Shown here: positions 1-8,137 of the stretch, piece by piece | How positions within the stretch are numbered: the stretch's first letter is position 1 | Layout: each line of letters starts with the position of its first letter | Virus record (IMG/VR): IMGVR_UViG_3300028874_000370 | Span: 38,154-102,153 of that record | Strand: one strand, 5' to 3' | From: a virus | DNA length: 64,000 nt | Notes under the pieces: model-generated | Databases searched by the model: none | What the model was told of the DNA's origin: nothing | What the model saw: the letters and a program-made list of their open reading frames with translations, nothing else | Program-made: the position numbers and the translations under genes

Positions 1-15
1 ACTCTCCAATTGCGG

Positions 16-52
16 CTCATTCCTGACCAAAGTATTTATAGTCAGGAATGAG
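16..52 (-). promoter_or_regulatory. T4-type late promoter box inside a hairpin
   Basis: A TATAAATA octamer (minus strand, 33-40) sits in the 13-nt loop between two perfect 12-bp arms (16-27 and 41-52). It points off the window towards lower coordinates, so it should drive the next gene there. The same late-box-in-hairpin arrangement recurs at 27345-27374, 35830-35858 and 59016-59041. The arms could terminate upstream transcription while the loop starts a new late transcript; that role is inferred. Confidence 0.6.
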
Positions 53-71
53 ATTTTGGAGTTTAATGCGA

Positions 72-587
72 TTAATAAAGTAGTTCAGCAGCACTCATAT
101 CTTTGAGATATTTTGAATAAAGATCATGCGGGCCAATCATCACACATAGAATATTTTCGATATCATCACGCCTAACTTCGGGGCCTATTGGGTGACACAT
201 CATTGTTCCTTTAGCGACCATTGGATGATAACATGAATACACTGGATGTAAATCAACAACACGAATTTCACCCTTTCGGATTTTAGAATCATGTGCAGAC
301 ATCAATAAAACTTTATGGCTACCAGTAGCACAATTTGAAATAGGAACAGTATCAATCGTAGTTGTCTCATCATCAACAACCAAAATATTCCAAGATGCAG
401 GGATTATGAAAGTAAACCCTTCTACCATAACTTCAATAGAAGGACCTTTTGTTTCCTCAATATATGGGATAGTTGAAAGTTTAAAATCTTTCATTGATCC
501 TGAAAGAACCCAATGGTGTCGAGTCACCAAAGGTGTATCCAATGAATCCACGATAAGTGGGCGGGCGTAATCGGTGAAAATCAACAT
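72..587 (-). CDS. hypothetical protein (171 aa)
   Basis: I do not recognise this protein. It is a soluble, mixed alpha/beta-looking sequence with no signal peptide or transmembrane segment and several His and Cys residues (HPVYSCYHPMV near residues 114-124). It follows the 593-937 gene with a 5-nt gap, so it is probably translated from the same message as the two genes upstream and ends just before the late promoter at 33-40. Its place downstream of uvsW, where T4 keeps baseplate and recombination genes, does not decide its function. Confidence 0.7.
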   Translation of the reverse strand: MLIFTDYARPLIVDSLDTPLVTRHHWVLSGSMKDFKLSTIPYIEETKGPSIEVMVEGFTFIIPASWNILVVDDETTTIDTVPISNCATGSHKVLLMSAHDSKIRKGEIRVVDLHPVYSCYHPMVAKGTMMCHPIGPEVRRDDIENILCVMIGPHDLYSKYLKDMSAAELLY

Positions 588-592
588 CAGGT

Positions 593-937
593 TTAGTATC
601 CTAGGGTTACAGCAAGTGCATCTGACATTTCTTCTAGCTTTTGTGATTCATCAATTTTAGGATTCATAGCTCTTTGAAGTTCATCAAAATTAAATGGAGT
701 CATATACACAAAATTAGACGGTTTGATTGGATTTATTGACAGACGGATATCACGATGTTCGATATCGAATTCTAAGGAAAAGCCTTGTATTTGATTAGAT
801 AAAACTAGTTTATCTAAGTCATTTTTCATATCTTGTAGTGTAATATCGTCCATAGGTTCCATCATGTATTTAGTTAGGAGTTGGCATCTTAAACTTAGTC
901 TAAGACGCTCAACATTCATTTTGTTGAGCGCGGTCAT
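593..937 (-). CDS. hypothetical protein, possible tail/baseplate-associated (114 aa)
   Basis: The start is taken at ATG 937, one base after the stop codon of the preceding gene; an in-frame codon six residues earlier is possible but lies inside that gene. The sequence (MTALNKMN, then NDLDKLVLSNQIQGFSLEF) has the pattern 'helix, short linker, G-I-x-x-F strand' that also occurs near the C-terminus of phage tail sheath proteins, but the match is weak and visual only. It is tightly coupled to the 939-1565 gene, suggesting that the two work together. Confidence 0.65.
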   Translation of the reverse strand: MTALNKMNVERLRLSLRCQLLTKYMMEPMDDITLQDMKNDLDKLVLSNQIQGFSLEFDIEHRDIRLSINPIKPSNFVYMTPFNFDELQRAMNPKIDESQKLEEMSDALAVTLGY

Positions 938-938
938 A

Positions 939-1565
939 TTAAATCCCCAATGCACGCACTAAGGTTTCTGGCATTTCTTTGTATGTTGGAGTATTCATTG
1001 AAAGAATCGCCCCAGACATTTCTGCTTCTAAATCAATCCCGGTAAACTTACCAACTTCGAGTTCATCGTCTGTTTTCTTGACCTGCCATGCCCCACCCGA
1101 TAATGAAACATCTGAAGTGTTCTCCACTGAAGCTTTTATATTTTCTAAGAATTTCTCAATTGCAAATTCTATTTCACTACGAACGTCAATAGAAAACACA
1201 TTGCGTTCAGGTATTGCATCGACTGTAGCTTTTCGTTGAAAGAACAGAATGCTGATATCCGGGTTATATCCGTTAATACCAGGAGCAATTTTAAATTCGC
1301 CAGTAAATGAAAAATTATCTAATACAAAAAGAGCATCGATATTCAATTGTCCTTTGTCAACAACTTCACTTGGATTATTTGATTCATCGCAAATTACTAT
1401 AGCTGAACGAGTTTCTTCAAAGCCATAAAGGTATTCGGTAATCAATGCGGTGATTGTTTCTCGTGTATCTTCATCATTGTAATAACCGACTACATGTTGA
1501 AGTAAATCTGTTAATTCAAAATGAATTTCTTCTACGATGACTTCTATTCTTGCTGGAATGTTCAT
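939..1565 (-). CDS. hypothetical protein with a sheath-C-terminus-like motif (208 aa)
   Basis: A good ribosome binding site (AAGGAT) precedes ATG 1565. Residues about 36-82 contain ITALITEYLYGF, VICDESNN and GQLNIDALF. The order resembles the conserved C-terminal part of contractile tail sheath proteins; compare FLGDVLIKRGL, SLCDTSNN and NQLWCDVAL in the sheath protein of this same window. That makes a virion or baseplate protein with a sheath-like subdomain plausible, but the rest (residues 90-208) is unrecognised. It lies between uvsW and two hypothetical genes. Confidence 0.7.
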   Translation of the reverse strand: MNIPARIEVIVEEIHFELTDLLQHVVGYYNDEDTRETITALITEYLYGFEETRSAIVICDESNNPSEVVDKGQLNIDALFVLDNFSFTGEFKIAPGINGYNPDISILFFQRKATVDAIPERNVFSIDVRSEIEFAIEKFLENIKASVENTSDVSLSGGAWQVKKTDDELEVGKFTGIDLEAEMSGAILSMNTPTYKEMPETLVRALGI

Positions 1566-1580
1566 TATTTTTATCCTTAT

Positions 1581-2987
1581 TTAGTAGACGACTTTTCTTG
1601 GCTTAGAACGTGGATAGCCTGCTTCGTCATACCATTTGATACGTTCTTTCATATGTTTCTTCGAATACTTCAACGAAGAAGAAACATCTTTAACATAGAT
1701 TTTCTTTTTGTCTGATGCTAATCGTAATCCGCGCCCTAGAGATTGGATAGCTTTAATAAAAGATTTACCGGCATCGATTAGATACAAACAAAAAATCCGG
1801 TCAATAGAAATCCCAGTTGATGCAATTCCGGATGTTGCAATAACAATCACATCATTATGATCTTCATAGTTTTTATAATTATCTTTACGAAGATCTTTAT
1901 CACTTTCCCCAGAGAGGAAAACAGAATCTGGAATTAGCTTCTGGAGTTTTCGACCGAACTGAATACTATTTACAAGAACTAAAGTGTTCCCGTATTTGTT
2001 CATATCATTTTGAATTTCTTCTGCTAAATAATCAAGACGATCTTCAGCTCTAGCAAGATATGATTTTTCAGAACTATAATCAGGGAGGTCTACAGATTCT
2101 TGTGTTTGACTAAGATCAATTTCAATCTCGGCTAAGTAACCATTTTCAATTAGCCATTTTGATGGTATTGTTTTTAATATTTGGCCAATAGAACATTTCA
2201 AACTCATTTGATCTATAGGAGCTTTAGGGAATGTTCCTGTTACTCCAAATCGAAATGGGATATGGGACCCATGATCGTTAATTAGAGATTTTATCACCGT
2301 TGCAGCAGCTCCATGTGATTCATCAATGATCACAACTTGGAATAATTTCATGATATGAGGATTATTCTGAAGACTTTGCCACGTAGCAATCATATGAGTT
2401 GTATCTAATTCTTTTTTATCTCCAGAATATTCGCCAACATCCATTCCACACATCCGATAAGTGTCCGCTGTTTGCGTTACTAGGTCCCCAGATGGCACGA
2501 TGACTAGAGTCTTATAACCACTGCGGCCATACACTTCGGAGAGCCCTGCGGTCATAATTGACTTACCTGCCCCAGTTCCGGCGATAACAAAGCCAGAGCC
2601 TTCTTCGACTAGAGCATTAATAGCATCAACTTGATATTGTCGAATTTCTAGTGGTTGATTTTTATATCCGATGATGTGGCCGAACATATCAGTTGTTGCT
2701 CTGATAGTTGGATGGAGTGCAGATTTACGGTGATCTTCTAAAGTGATATCATATTCCCATTCTACTAGATAAGGAACAATATCAGGAAGTAAGCGACTAA
2801 AGGTTTTGCCAGTGGCTTCGAAAAATCTGATTCTACCATCCCACCGACCTAACTTAACAGCAGGAAGAAAAACTGCACCCTCAACTAGAATACCGAATTT
2901 GTTATACAGAATTTCTGTATGGGCTTTAGTGAGGCCTGTAATTGTACAAACTACTTCGTCTTTTATTGATATTTTTGCTGATGCCAT
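1581..2987 (-). CDS. uvsW: UvsW-type RNA-DNA / recombination helicase
   Basis: This is a superfamily 2 helicase of 468 aa, close to the 503 aa of T4 UvsW. A Q-motif-like IRQYQ stands before the Walker A motif GTGAGKS (residues 137-143). Motif II is DESH, motif III is GVTGTF, and the C-terminal RecA-like lobe carries the motif VI-type QSLGRGLR. In T4, UvsW unwinds branched DNA and R-loops, drives branch migration, and switches replication from origin to recombination mode late in infection. It lies next to uvsY and uvsX, as a recombination cluster. The upstream RBS is weak. Confidence 0.93.
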   Translation of the reverse strand: MASAKISIKDEVVCTITGLTKAHTEILYNKFGILVEGAVFLPAVKLGRWDGRIRFFEATGKTFSRLLPDIVPYLVEWEYDITLEDHRKSALHPTIRATTDMFGHIIGYKNQPLEIRQYQVDAINALVEEGSGFVIAGTGAGKSIMTAGLSEVYGRSGYKTLVIVPSGDLVTQTADTYRMCGMDVGEYSGDKKELDTTHMIATWQSLQNNPHIMKLFQVVIIDESHGAAATVIKSLINDHGSHIPFRFGVTGTFPKAPIDQMSLKCSIGQILKTIPSKWLIENGYLAEIEIDLSQTQESVDLPDYSSEKSYLARAEDRLDYLAEEIQNDMNKYGNTLVLVNSIQFGRKLQKLIPDSVFLSGESDKDLRKDNYKNYEDHNDVIVIATSGIASTGISIDRIFCLYLIDAGKSFIKAIQSLGRGLRLASDKKKIYVKDVSSSLKYSKKHMKERIKWYDEAGYPRSKPRKVVY

Positions 2988-3080
2988 TACACATATTTTT
3001 ATTTTTATTGTTGTGTTTCATAGCAAAATAAGGAACTTCTTTGAGTCCCTTATTAGGTACTACTGTAGAAACTTATTTGA

Positions 3081-3251
3081 TTAGCACCAGAGTATGATGC
3101 TAACGAAAATGATGATACACCAAATAACGAATTTCACTGCCCAATAAGCCAGACCTAAAAGAAAGGTCCCAAGAACAATTATCGCAAACCATTCAAACAA
3201 AGACGGGGTTGGAGCCTTGGCTGGTTCGCGTTTTGCTAATGTGGTTCTCAT
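3081..3251 (-). CDS. small membrane protein (56 aa)
   Basis: An ATG at 3251 opens 56 codons ending at TAA 3083-3081, in the otherwise empty gap between uvsY and uvsW. Translation gives a basic N-terminus (MRTTLAKREPAK) followed by a long hydrophobic stretch from about residue 19 to the end (FAIIVLGTFLLGLAYW, then VIWCIIIFVSIILW). This fits one or two membrane helices. A host-type promoter (3281-3310) stands directly upstream. Small inner-membrane proteins near early genes are common in T4-like phages; the function here is unknown. Confidence 0.6.
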   Translation of the reverse strand: MRTTLAKREPAKAPTPSLFEWFAIIVLGTFLLGLAYWAVKFVIWCIIIFVSIILWC

Positions 3252-3280
3252 GATGTTCTCTTAATTGGAGTAGTTAATTC

Positions 3281-3310
3281 ATAGTATCATGAATTAAAGT
3301 GAAAGTACAC
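3281..3310 (-). promoter_or_regulatory. sigma70-like promoter for the small membrane protein
   Basis: On the minus strand, GTGTAC (3305-3310) is followed by an 18-bp spacer and TACTAT (3281-3286). The pattern, with a -35 ending in TAC, matches other candidate early promoters in this window (for example 60219-60247 and 17786-17814). It would start transcription about 20 bp before ATG 3251. Confidence 0.4.
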
Positions 3311-3316
3311 AGTTAT

Positions 3317-3775
3317 TTACACGACTGCATATTCTAATTCTTTAACACGGAGTTCAGTAACATGTTTGATTTGGAATCCCATCGATTCTAATCCTTTTGA
3401 ATAGGCCTCTAATTCTCTGCGGACTAAGAGAATTTCGTGTTTTAATTCCATCATATCTAGATAATCTTGCTCGCCACCAATATAAGCAATGATATCTTTT
3501 TGTGATAGTTTCACATTATAATTTTCGGTATATTTTTTCCAAAGAGGAGCTTCTACTTCTTTCAATCTAACATCAAATGTATCTTCCAATGATTTCATTT
3601 GAGCTAAATGCCTATTAGTTTGCCATACACACTTGGCATGCTCTTTACTAACTTCTTCTAATAATCGTCCATAAAAATTAGTACATTCATCAGCTTTTGA
3701 TAAGTGTATACGCGCCAACTCTATTTGTTTGTTAATAGAATTTATGTTGGCAAATGCTTCTGTGACAATTGACAT
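3317..3775 (-). CDS. uvsY: UvsY-type recombination mediator
   Basis: The protein has 152 aa, against 137 for T4 UvsY, and is mostly helical. Its C-terminus (SMGFQIKHVTELR) closely follows the T4 UvsY ending SRGFAIKHIQDMR, which is the main evidence. UvsY loads the UvsX recombinase on gp32-coated single strands. Synteny supports this: uvsW lies downstream, uvsX and gp32 upstream. A strong terminator (3794-3823) lies just before the gene, so it may need its own promoter or read-through from uvsX; no clear promoter is visible in the short gap. Confidence 0.8.
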   Translation of the reverse strand: MSIVTEAFANINSINKQIELARIHLSKADECTNFYGRLLEEVSKEHAKCVWQTNRHLAQMKSLEDTFDVRLKEVEAPLWKKYTENYNVKLSQKDIIAYIGGEQDYLDMMELKHEILLVRRELEAYSKGLESMGFQIKHVTELRVKELEYAVV

Positions 3776-3793
3776 AAAATTAATTTAAATAAA

Positions 3794-3823
3794 AAAGAGG
3801 CTATTTTGCAAAATAGCCTCTTT
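3794..3823 (-). terminator. rho-independent terminator after the 62-aa gene
   Basis: A perfect palindrome with 16-nt arms meeting at a central GC spans this site and is followed on the minus strand by a run of six T. It closes the gp32-uvsX-3831 transcription block just before uvsY. Because the arms are palindromic and A-rich on the other side, it could work in both directions. Confidence 0.8.
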
Positions 3824-3830
3824 AGTTGTG

Positions 3831-4019
3831 TTATTCTTCTTCTTCCATACGTTCAACGATAACTAGATCTTGGCCACTATGAACATATTGTTCTGTTCTT
3901 TCGCCTTGCTTTAAAGTAGCAAGAATTGAAATCAACAAACCATTTTTATCCATTGTGAAAATATCGATCTCATCAGCATGATTGTTATCCGGCAATTCTA
4001 TTATTACGCGAGTTGTCAT
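3831..4019 (-). CDS. small acidic hypothetical protein (62 aa)
   Basis: An ATG at 4019 follows a clear RBS (GAGGAATAATA) that overlaps the end of uvsX, two bases downstream of the uvsX stop. The protein is acidic, with a C-terminal MEEEE tail, and looks like a small beta-rich fold. It is not recognised. Translational coupling to uvsX suggests a role in recombination or replication. Confidence 0.65.
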   Translation of the reverse strand: MTTRVIIELPDNNHADEIDIFTMDKNGLLISILATLKQGERTEQYVHSGQDLVIVERMEEEE

Positions 4020-4021
4020 TA

Positions 4022-5092
4022 TTATTCCTCTGTATTAGCTTGTTGTGTTTCTACAATCAAAGCATCTAATTCAGCATCAGCTTGTTCGAAATCTTCTTCC
4101 ATCTTTCGGATCGTTGGATGTTTAATCAATTTCTGCCAAATCTCGTCGGTCAGTGTAGATTCTTTAAACTTAAGAACTTCACCATTCACTGTGGTAGTCA
4201 CACTATGTCCTTCTTTTGTTACGATGCCATCAGATTCTAGAAGTTCTACTACTCCGCTAAACTTATTCATTCCTGTTGAATATGGAACTTCAACTTCGGT
4301 CTTAGTCTTTGGTTTAGCAAATCGGGACTTATATGATTCAACTCGCAGTTTGATCCCAATAAAATTAGCATCTTCTTTCAAATTCAATTTAGTAAGTAAT
4401 GCAATTTGTGATGTTGAATATTTCACACCATTAGTAATGGCCCATGGGCCATCGCCTAACATCGGATCTTGTGGATATACCTGATCAGTAAACAACATCG
4501 GAATATCAAGACGCGCAAAACGTGCTACCAATGAACGAAGTAAATGTTTTTTAAGCTTTGCAGATTGGCCTTGATCACCAGTCTGAACACCCTTTTCAAA
4601 TTTCTCATCTTCACCAGCAGTTAATAGATTGCCAAGTGAGTCTAATACTATAAGAACATCGAGTGCATCTTTGTTGTAACGTCCAAATTCTTTTTCATAT
4701 CCAACCAAAAAGTCCGAAAGAACTTTAGTCACATCTTGAATAGTAACGACTTGGATGTATTGAAGTTTATCTGGTGAAATATCAACACCAATTTTCTTCA
4801 TGAATACCGGATCTAATGCATTTTCTGAATCAATAACTAAAATGAAAGCGCCTTCGTTCTGTGCTTCGCGAATTGCATTACATGTTAGAAATGATTTACC
4901 TGATGCTGAAGGACCAGCGAATAGCGATAGGCGACCTGCTGGATATCCGCGAATATATGAACCGGATAAGACTCGATTGATCGCATAATTGCCTGTTGAA
5001 TACCACTTCTTTGGCGGTTGGAAAATAGTAGAAACATTCTCCATTTTGTCCAACTTTTTTCTGAACTCTTTTAAGAAACTAAAGGTTGCCAT
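4022..5092 (-). CDS. uvsX: UvsX recombinase (RecA family)
   Basis: The protein has 356 aa (T4 UvsX 391) and carries the RecA-type ATPase core: Walker A GPSASGKS at residues 60-67, Walker B LDVLIVLDSLGNL near 145-157, and the RecA-like block VPYSTGMNKFSGVVELLESDGIV. It forms filaments on gp32-coated ssDNA and catalyses strand invasion for recombination-dependent replication and repair, helped by UvsY. The C-terminus is acidic (DFEQADAELDALIVE), as in RecA. The start ATG 5092 has a good RBS (AGGAG). It is preceded by the terminator at 5135-5166. Confidence 0.95.
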   Translation of the reverse strand: MATFSFLKEFRKKLDKMENVSTIFQPPKKWYSTGNYAINRVLSGSYIRGYPAGRLSLFAGPSASGKSFLTCNAIREAQNEGAFILVIDSENALDPVFMKKIGVDISPDKLQYIQVVTIQDVTKVLSDFLVGYEKEFGRYNKDALDVLIVLDSLGNLLTAGEDEKFEKGVQTGDQGQSAKLKKHLLRSLVARFARLDIPMLFTDQVYPQDPMLGDGPWAITNGVKYSTSQIALLTKLNLKEDANFIGIKLRVESYKSRFAKPKTKTEVEVPYSTGMNKFSGVVELLESDGIVTKEGHSVTTTVNGEVLKFKESTLTDEIWQKLIKHPTIRKMEEDFEQADAELDALIVETQQANTEE

Positions 5093-5134
5093 GAGATTTT
5101 CTCCTGAGATTATTATTTTATTTTTATGGAGTAA

Positions 5135-5166
5135 AAATCTAGAGATCTTTTACAATCTCTAGATTT
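5135..5166 (-). terminator. terminator between gp32 and uvsX
   Basis: Two perfect 12-bp arms (5135-5146 and 5155-5166) enclose an 8-nt loop, and the minus strand continues in five T. It would limit read-through from the strongly expressed gp32 gene into uvsX. Confidence 0.75.
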
Positions 5167-5205
5167 AATATGCATATGCTAATTACAACTTAGCACAGAT
5201 ATTTC

Positions 5206-6189
5206 TTAGGCAGTTTCAGCTGCTGCGGCAGCCGCTTTATTAGCAGCAGCACGTTCACGAATTTGAGCTAAGACATCAGTCACTTTACCTGGAACTTGTG
5301 CTGAAATAGAGGTGGTATCAACATCAGGAGTTTCAACAGCTTCCATCACTGAAGATGAAGAAGTGTAAGCGCTAGGAGTAGCTTCACTAGGAGTTGATTC
5401 GTTAGAAGCCTTAGTTGGCAAAACTAGTGGTTGACCGGTGCGATCAGCAAGAAGTAATGCTTCTACTACAGCTAAATCAGTCTTCCGACTACGAAGAGTT
5501 GAAAGATCATACAAATTCAAATTAGCAATTACATCATCATCTAAGTCTGATTGCTTTGGAGCGAAAGATGACAAGGTGTAATTAGCACTAGTGCCTTGCA
5601 TTGACTTCTTGATACGGAAATCATATCCGCCTTTTTCTTCGAACGGAACATTTTCAAGATCCCCAGAACCAAAAGCAGCTTGGATCAAATTGAAAATTTG
5701 AGGTCCTAACTTAATAGGAGCTTCATGTTCATGTCCTTCATTACCAGCAAAATCAACAGTTGATGATTGGATCTTAACTTGAGCTAAATATTCGCGCTTG
5801 CGGAAGTACTTCTTACCCAGTGTGGTCAAAGGACCAGCAAAAATACCTTTAGCCGGATCTGGTTTTGGTTCGCCAGCAGCTTTTGCTTCGTTGTAATATT
5901 GACGGGAGAGTTCGCAAACAGGACATTTTTCACCATACATTTCAAGACATGCCACTACACGTGTCTTACCACCGATGTTGAATGAGTGCGTGAAATTTTC
6001 TACTACGAATTGGCGGGGATTATCTGGGTTAGCATCGCGGAGGAAACGAACGACGTTAGTTTCGCCTTCCAACATTTTCCAAAAATCAAAGTACTGAGTA
6101 TAAACAATCTCATTCTTTGCCTTTGGCAAAAGTTTTTCTTGTAATGCTTTTAGTTGTGCTAGCTTTTCTTCGCGGGTTGAATTTGACAT
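5206..6189 (-). CDS. gp32: gp32-type single-stranded DNA-binding protein
   Basis: The protein has 327 aa (T4 gp32 301). The zinc site is clear: His68, Cys81, Cys89 and Cys92, the H-x12-C-x7-C-x2-C arrangement of T4 gp32 (H-x12-C-x9-C-x2-C). Aromatic and basic residues around it (VYTQYFDFWKML, KKYFRKREY) fit the OB-fold core. It coats ssDNA and recruits UvsX, UvsY and replication proteins. The C-terminal tail is unusual: Ser/Thr-rich, then Arg- and Ala-rich (AAANKAAAAAAETA), not the acidic tail of T4. A late promoter (6267-6274) and a GGAGT RBS precede ATG 6189. Confidence 0.93.
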   Translation of the reverse strand: MSNSTREEKLAQLKALQEKLLPKAKNEIVYTQYFDFWKMLEGETNVVRFLRDANPDNPRQFVVENFTHSFNIGGKTRVVACLEMYGEKCPVCELSRQYYNEAKAAGEPKPDPAKGIFAGPLTTLGKKYFRKREYLAQVKIQSSTVDFAGNEGHEHEAPIKLGPQIFNLIQAAFGSGDLENVPFEEKGGYDFRIKKSMQGTSANYTLSSFAPKQSDLDDDVIANLNLYDLSTLRSRKTDLAVVEALLLADRTGQPLVLPTKASNESTPSEATPSAYTSSSSVMEAVETPDVDTTSISAQVPGKVTDVLAQIRERAAANKAAAAAAETA

Positions 6190-6507
6190 AAAATGTTACT
6201 CCAAAATTAGTTATTAAAATTTTTATAAAATAGACTACAAAGTTTTGTCACGTTGCATGACAAGAGTATTTATAGTAGATTTTTGGATGTAACGGAAAAC
6301 CGAATAAGATTTATTTTGAATAAATCTTAGGCGCATTATTACCGTTTGTTATTATTGGTTTTGGTTAAGCGTGTATTGTACTACGTATTTTAATTATTCA
6401 TCAGGATCGGTGAGAGGGTTCACCGTCCTTGAGTTTTTAATATGGTTTAGACCATGAAGCTATTCTACTACGGGACCAACGGAATGTACAATAATATGTT
6501 CTTGGTA
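6190..6507. other. 318-nt gene-free stretch with hairpins upstream of gp32
   Basis: No convincing gene is present. It holds the gp32 leader and late promoter, an AAGATTTATT stem-loop (arms 6305-6315 and 6319-6329, 3-nt loop), and a 10-bp stem with one bulged T (arms 6403-6413 and 6420-6429). A 6-bp inverted repeat (6245-6250 and 6258-6263) borders the promoter. The 6403-6429 hairpin could terminate the HD-Pnk transcript, but a U-run is lacking, so a structured leader or small RNA is also possible. Confidence 0.5.
6267..6274 (-). promoter_or_regulatory. late promoter box upstream of gp32
   Basis: An exact TATAAATA octamer on the minus strand lies 78 bp before the gp32 start codon. In T4-like phages this octamer is recognised by the gp55-type late sigma factor. 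Confidence 0.65.
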
Positions 6508-7698
6508 TTATTGGATTTTACATTTTGTTTGGCCATCAACATTAGTCATAACAAGTTCTACGTAATCTGTTTCTTTGCCTAACCAAGGCATAGAAATTCT
6601 AGAATACTGATCCATCACAGCGACCATAGGTACACACTTATCTGTGCGGGCCTTTTGGCGACCCGCCAATTCTTTACGAGTGATAGGAAACAAAACACAA
6701 ACAATGTCATATCCGCTTTTTTTGGCCTCATAGATATAATCACCCCGAGCATCACTTGATACATTAGTGTTATCTACTATGATTGACACATTAGATTTAA
6801 CAAGATCTCGGAATATTCTATCAGCGTATTGCCTAAATGGTCCGCGATGCTTGCCACAATATGCAAAGGCTCTTCCATATGCATCAACAGGATTACTTCC
6901 TTTGACTCCATTATCCGCAGCGTATGAAAGCCTAGAGGCATCTAATGAAAAATATGATGCTCCATCTTTAATTTTTTTATCAGAATATGTTGACTTACCG
7001 GATCCAGAGGCCCCGATTAATACATACAGTTTAGGAGCACTACACCCAAGAACTTGAAGATCAGATCTCTTAAGAGAATAATTAGCTTTAAGTTTTTTAA
7101 TCCCATCAACAAAAGCAAATACTTCGGCCAAGTTCTTTTCATGATCATCCGAAATCCGACCAGATTGATCGGAAATAATTTGGTCATAATATACATTAGC
7201 TAACTCACCAAATTCAAATGGCTCTGAATCAAGTTGATTGCGAATATGCTGCAAATCTTCTGGAGTATCCAGATCATGAGGCAAATGGTTTTCTATGATC
7301 CATGAGATCACATAGATATCAGAATCTTTAAGACCAAATGTCTTCTTCAATTGTTTCCATTTGTTCCAATTCTCGACAGCGTATTCTTCCCACAAACGAG
7401 CAGACTTATGTTCATGGCCACCAAACGAAGTATATGTTCCTCGAGATTCTGAAGTCTTTGTTTTAGCTGCACTAGGTTTTCCCGTATCATGAAAGACCAC
7501 GGATAGAAAGGTCAAGGCTTGCTGGCGGTCAGTCCGATGTTGAGCAAAGTTCTCGAAGTAATGATCTAAGATCATTTCAACATGTTTTGAGACAGAAGAT
7601 TCCCGGTGCCAAGGTGAATTTTCGCATGTGGCTTCCATATCTGTCCACAGCTTAGTAACCTTGAATTCATCAAGGAATTTTTGAAATTTTGGTAACAT
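6508..7698 (-). CDS. HD-Pnk: HD phosphoesterase fused to polynucleotide kinase
   Basis: The N-terminal half has HD-superfamily metal motifs: His39, the VVFHDTGK motif (His70-Asp71) and HEH at 96-98. The C-terminal half is a P-loop kinase: Walker A GASGSGKS at 229-236, SLDASR, the IIVDNTN motif and a lid GRQKAR. This order (HD then 5'-OH kinase) is that of HD-Pnk end-healing enzymes described from Runella, and is unlike T4 PseT (kinase then HAD phosphatase). It would remove 2',3'-cyclic phosphates and phosphorylate 5' ends before sealing by the RNA ligase at 60550. Start ATG 7698 is preferred; an in-frame TTG at 7707 is possible. Confidence 0.82.
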   Translation of the reverse strand: MLPKFQKFLDEFKVTKLWTDMEATCENSPWHRESSVSKHVEMILDHYFENFAQHRTDRQQALTFLSVVFHDTGKPSAAKTKTSESRGTYTSFGGHEHKSARLWEEYAVENWNKWKQLKKTFGLKDSDIYVISWIIENHLPHDLDTPEDLQHIRNQLDSEPFEFGELANVYYDQIISDQSGRISDDHEKNLAEVFAFVDGIKKLKANYSLKRSDLQVLGCSAPKLYVLIGASGSGKSTYSDKKIKDGASYFSLDASRLSYAADNGVKGSNPVDAYGRAFAYCGKHRGPFRQYADRIFRDLVKSNVSIIVDNTNVSSDARGDYIYEAKKSGYDIVCVLFPITRKELAGRQKARTDKCVPMVAVMDQYSRISMPWLGKETDYVELVMTNVDGQTKCKIQ

Positions 7699-7781
7699 GA
7701 TATCCAACTTATTATTATTTTATTATTGAGGATTGTTGCTCCTCTTTTATTTCATTGTAATGTAGTTGTGGATATCCGTAA

Positions 7782-8126
7782 CTAGATAAATGGATTCCAC
7801 GCAAACATTTTCTTATATCCCGGTTTTACTACATCTTTGTTTCGCCAAGTAAATAACCAAGTTGGTCTACAAGGACTAGTCTTATCAATACAATCCTCAG
7901 GACATGTATACGTAACAGTTTTCTTAAACGGGAGTTCTATCCGGATAAATGTTCCTTCTTGAACAGGCATTCTATGAAAAGCAGAAACATCTCTACCGTC
8001 TTCACTCCGCTTAATCTCTTCTACATCCATATTACGGTGTATTTTACCAAAGGCAAAAATGATCCCTAGTTTATATACATCGCCATATGCCGATAAATTT
8101 ATATCATATTTCTTAAATAATTTCAT
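7782..8126 (-). CDS. hypothetical protein (114 aa)
   Basis: A clear RBS (AAGGAAC) precedes ATG 8126, 11 bases after the large terminase stop codon. The protein has a basic N-terminus, a short Cys-containing segment (TCPEDCIDKTSPC) that could bind metal or form a loop, and an aromatic C-terminus. It is not recognised. Co-transcription with the terminase suggests late expression. Confidence 0.7.
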   Translation of the reverse strand: MKLFKKYDINLSAYGDVYKLGIIFAFGKIHRNMDVEEIKRSEDGRDVSAFHRMPVQEGTFIRIELPFKKTVTYTCPEDCIDKTSPCRPTWLFTWRNKDVVKPGYKKMFAWNPFI

Positions 8127-8137
8127 TATAGTTCCTT

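Noticed and set aside
939-1565. Calling this gene a tail sheath or gp25
   Set aside because: Only a short motif matches the sheath C-terminus and the rest is unknown, so no gene symbol is given.
6220-6333. Short frame starting MRLRFIQ in the gp32 upstream region
   Set aside because: It runs through the hairpin and the late promoter, has no RBS and no protein-like character.
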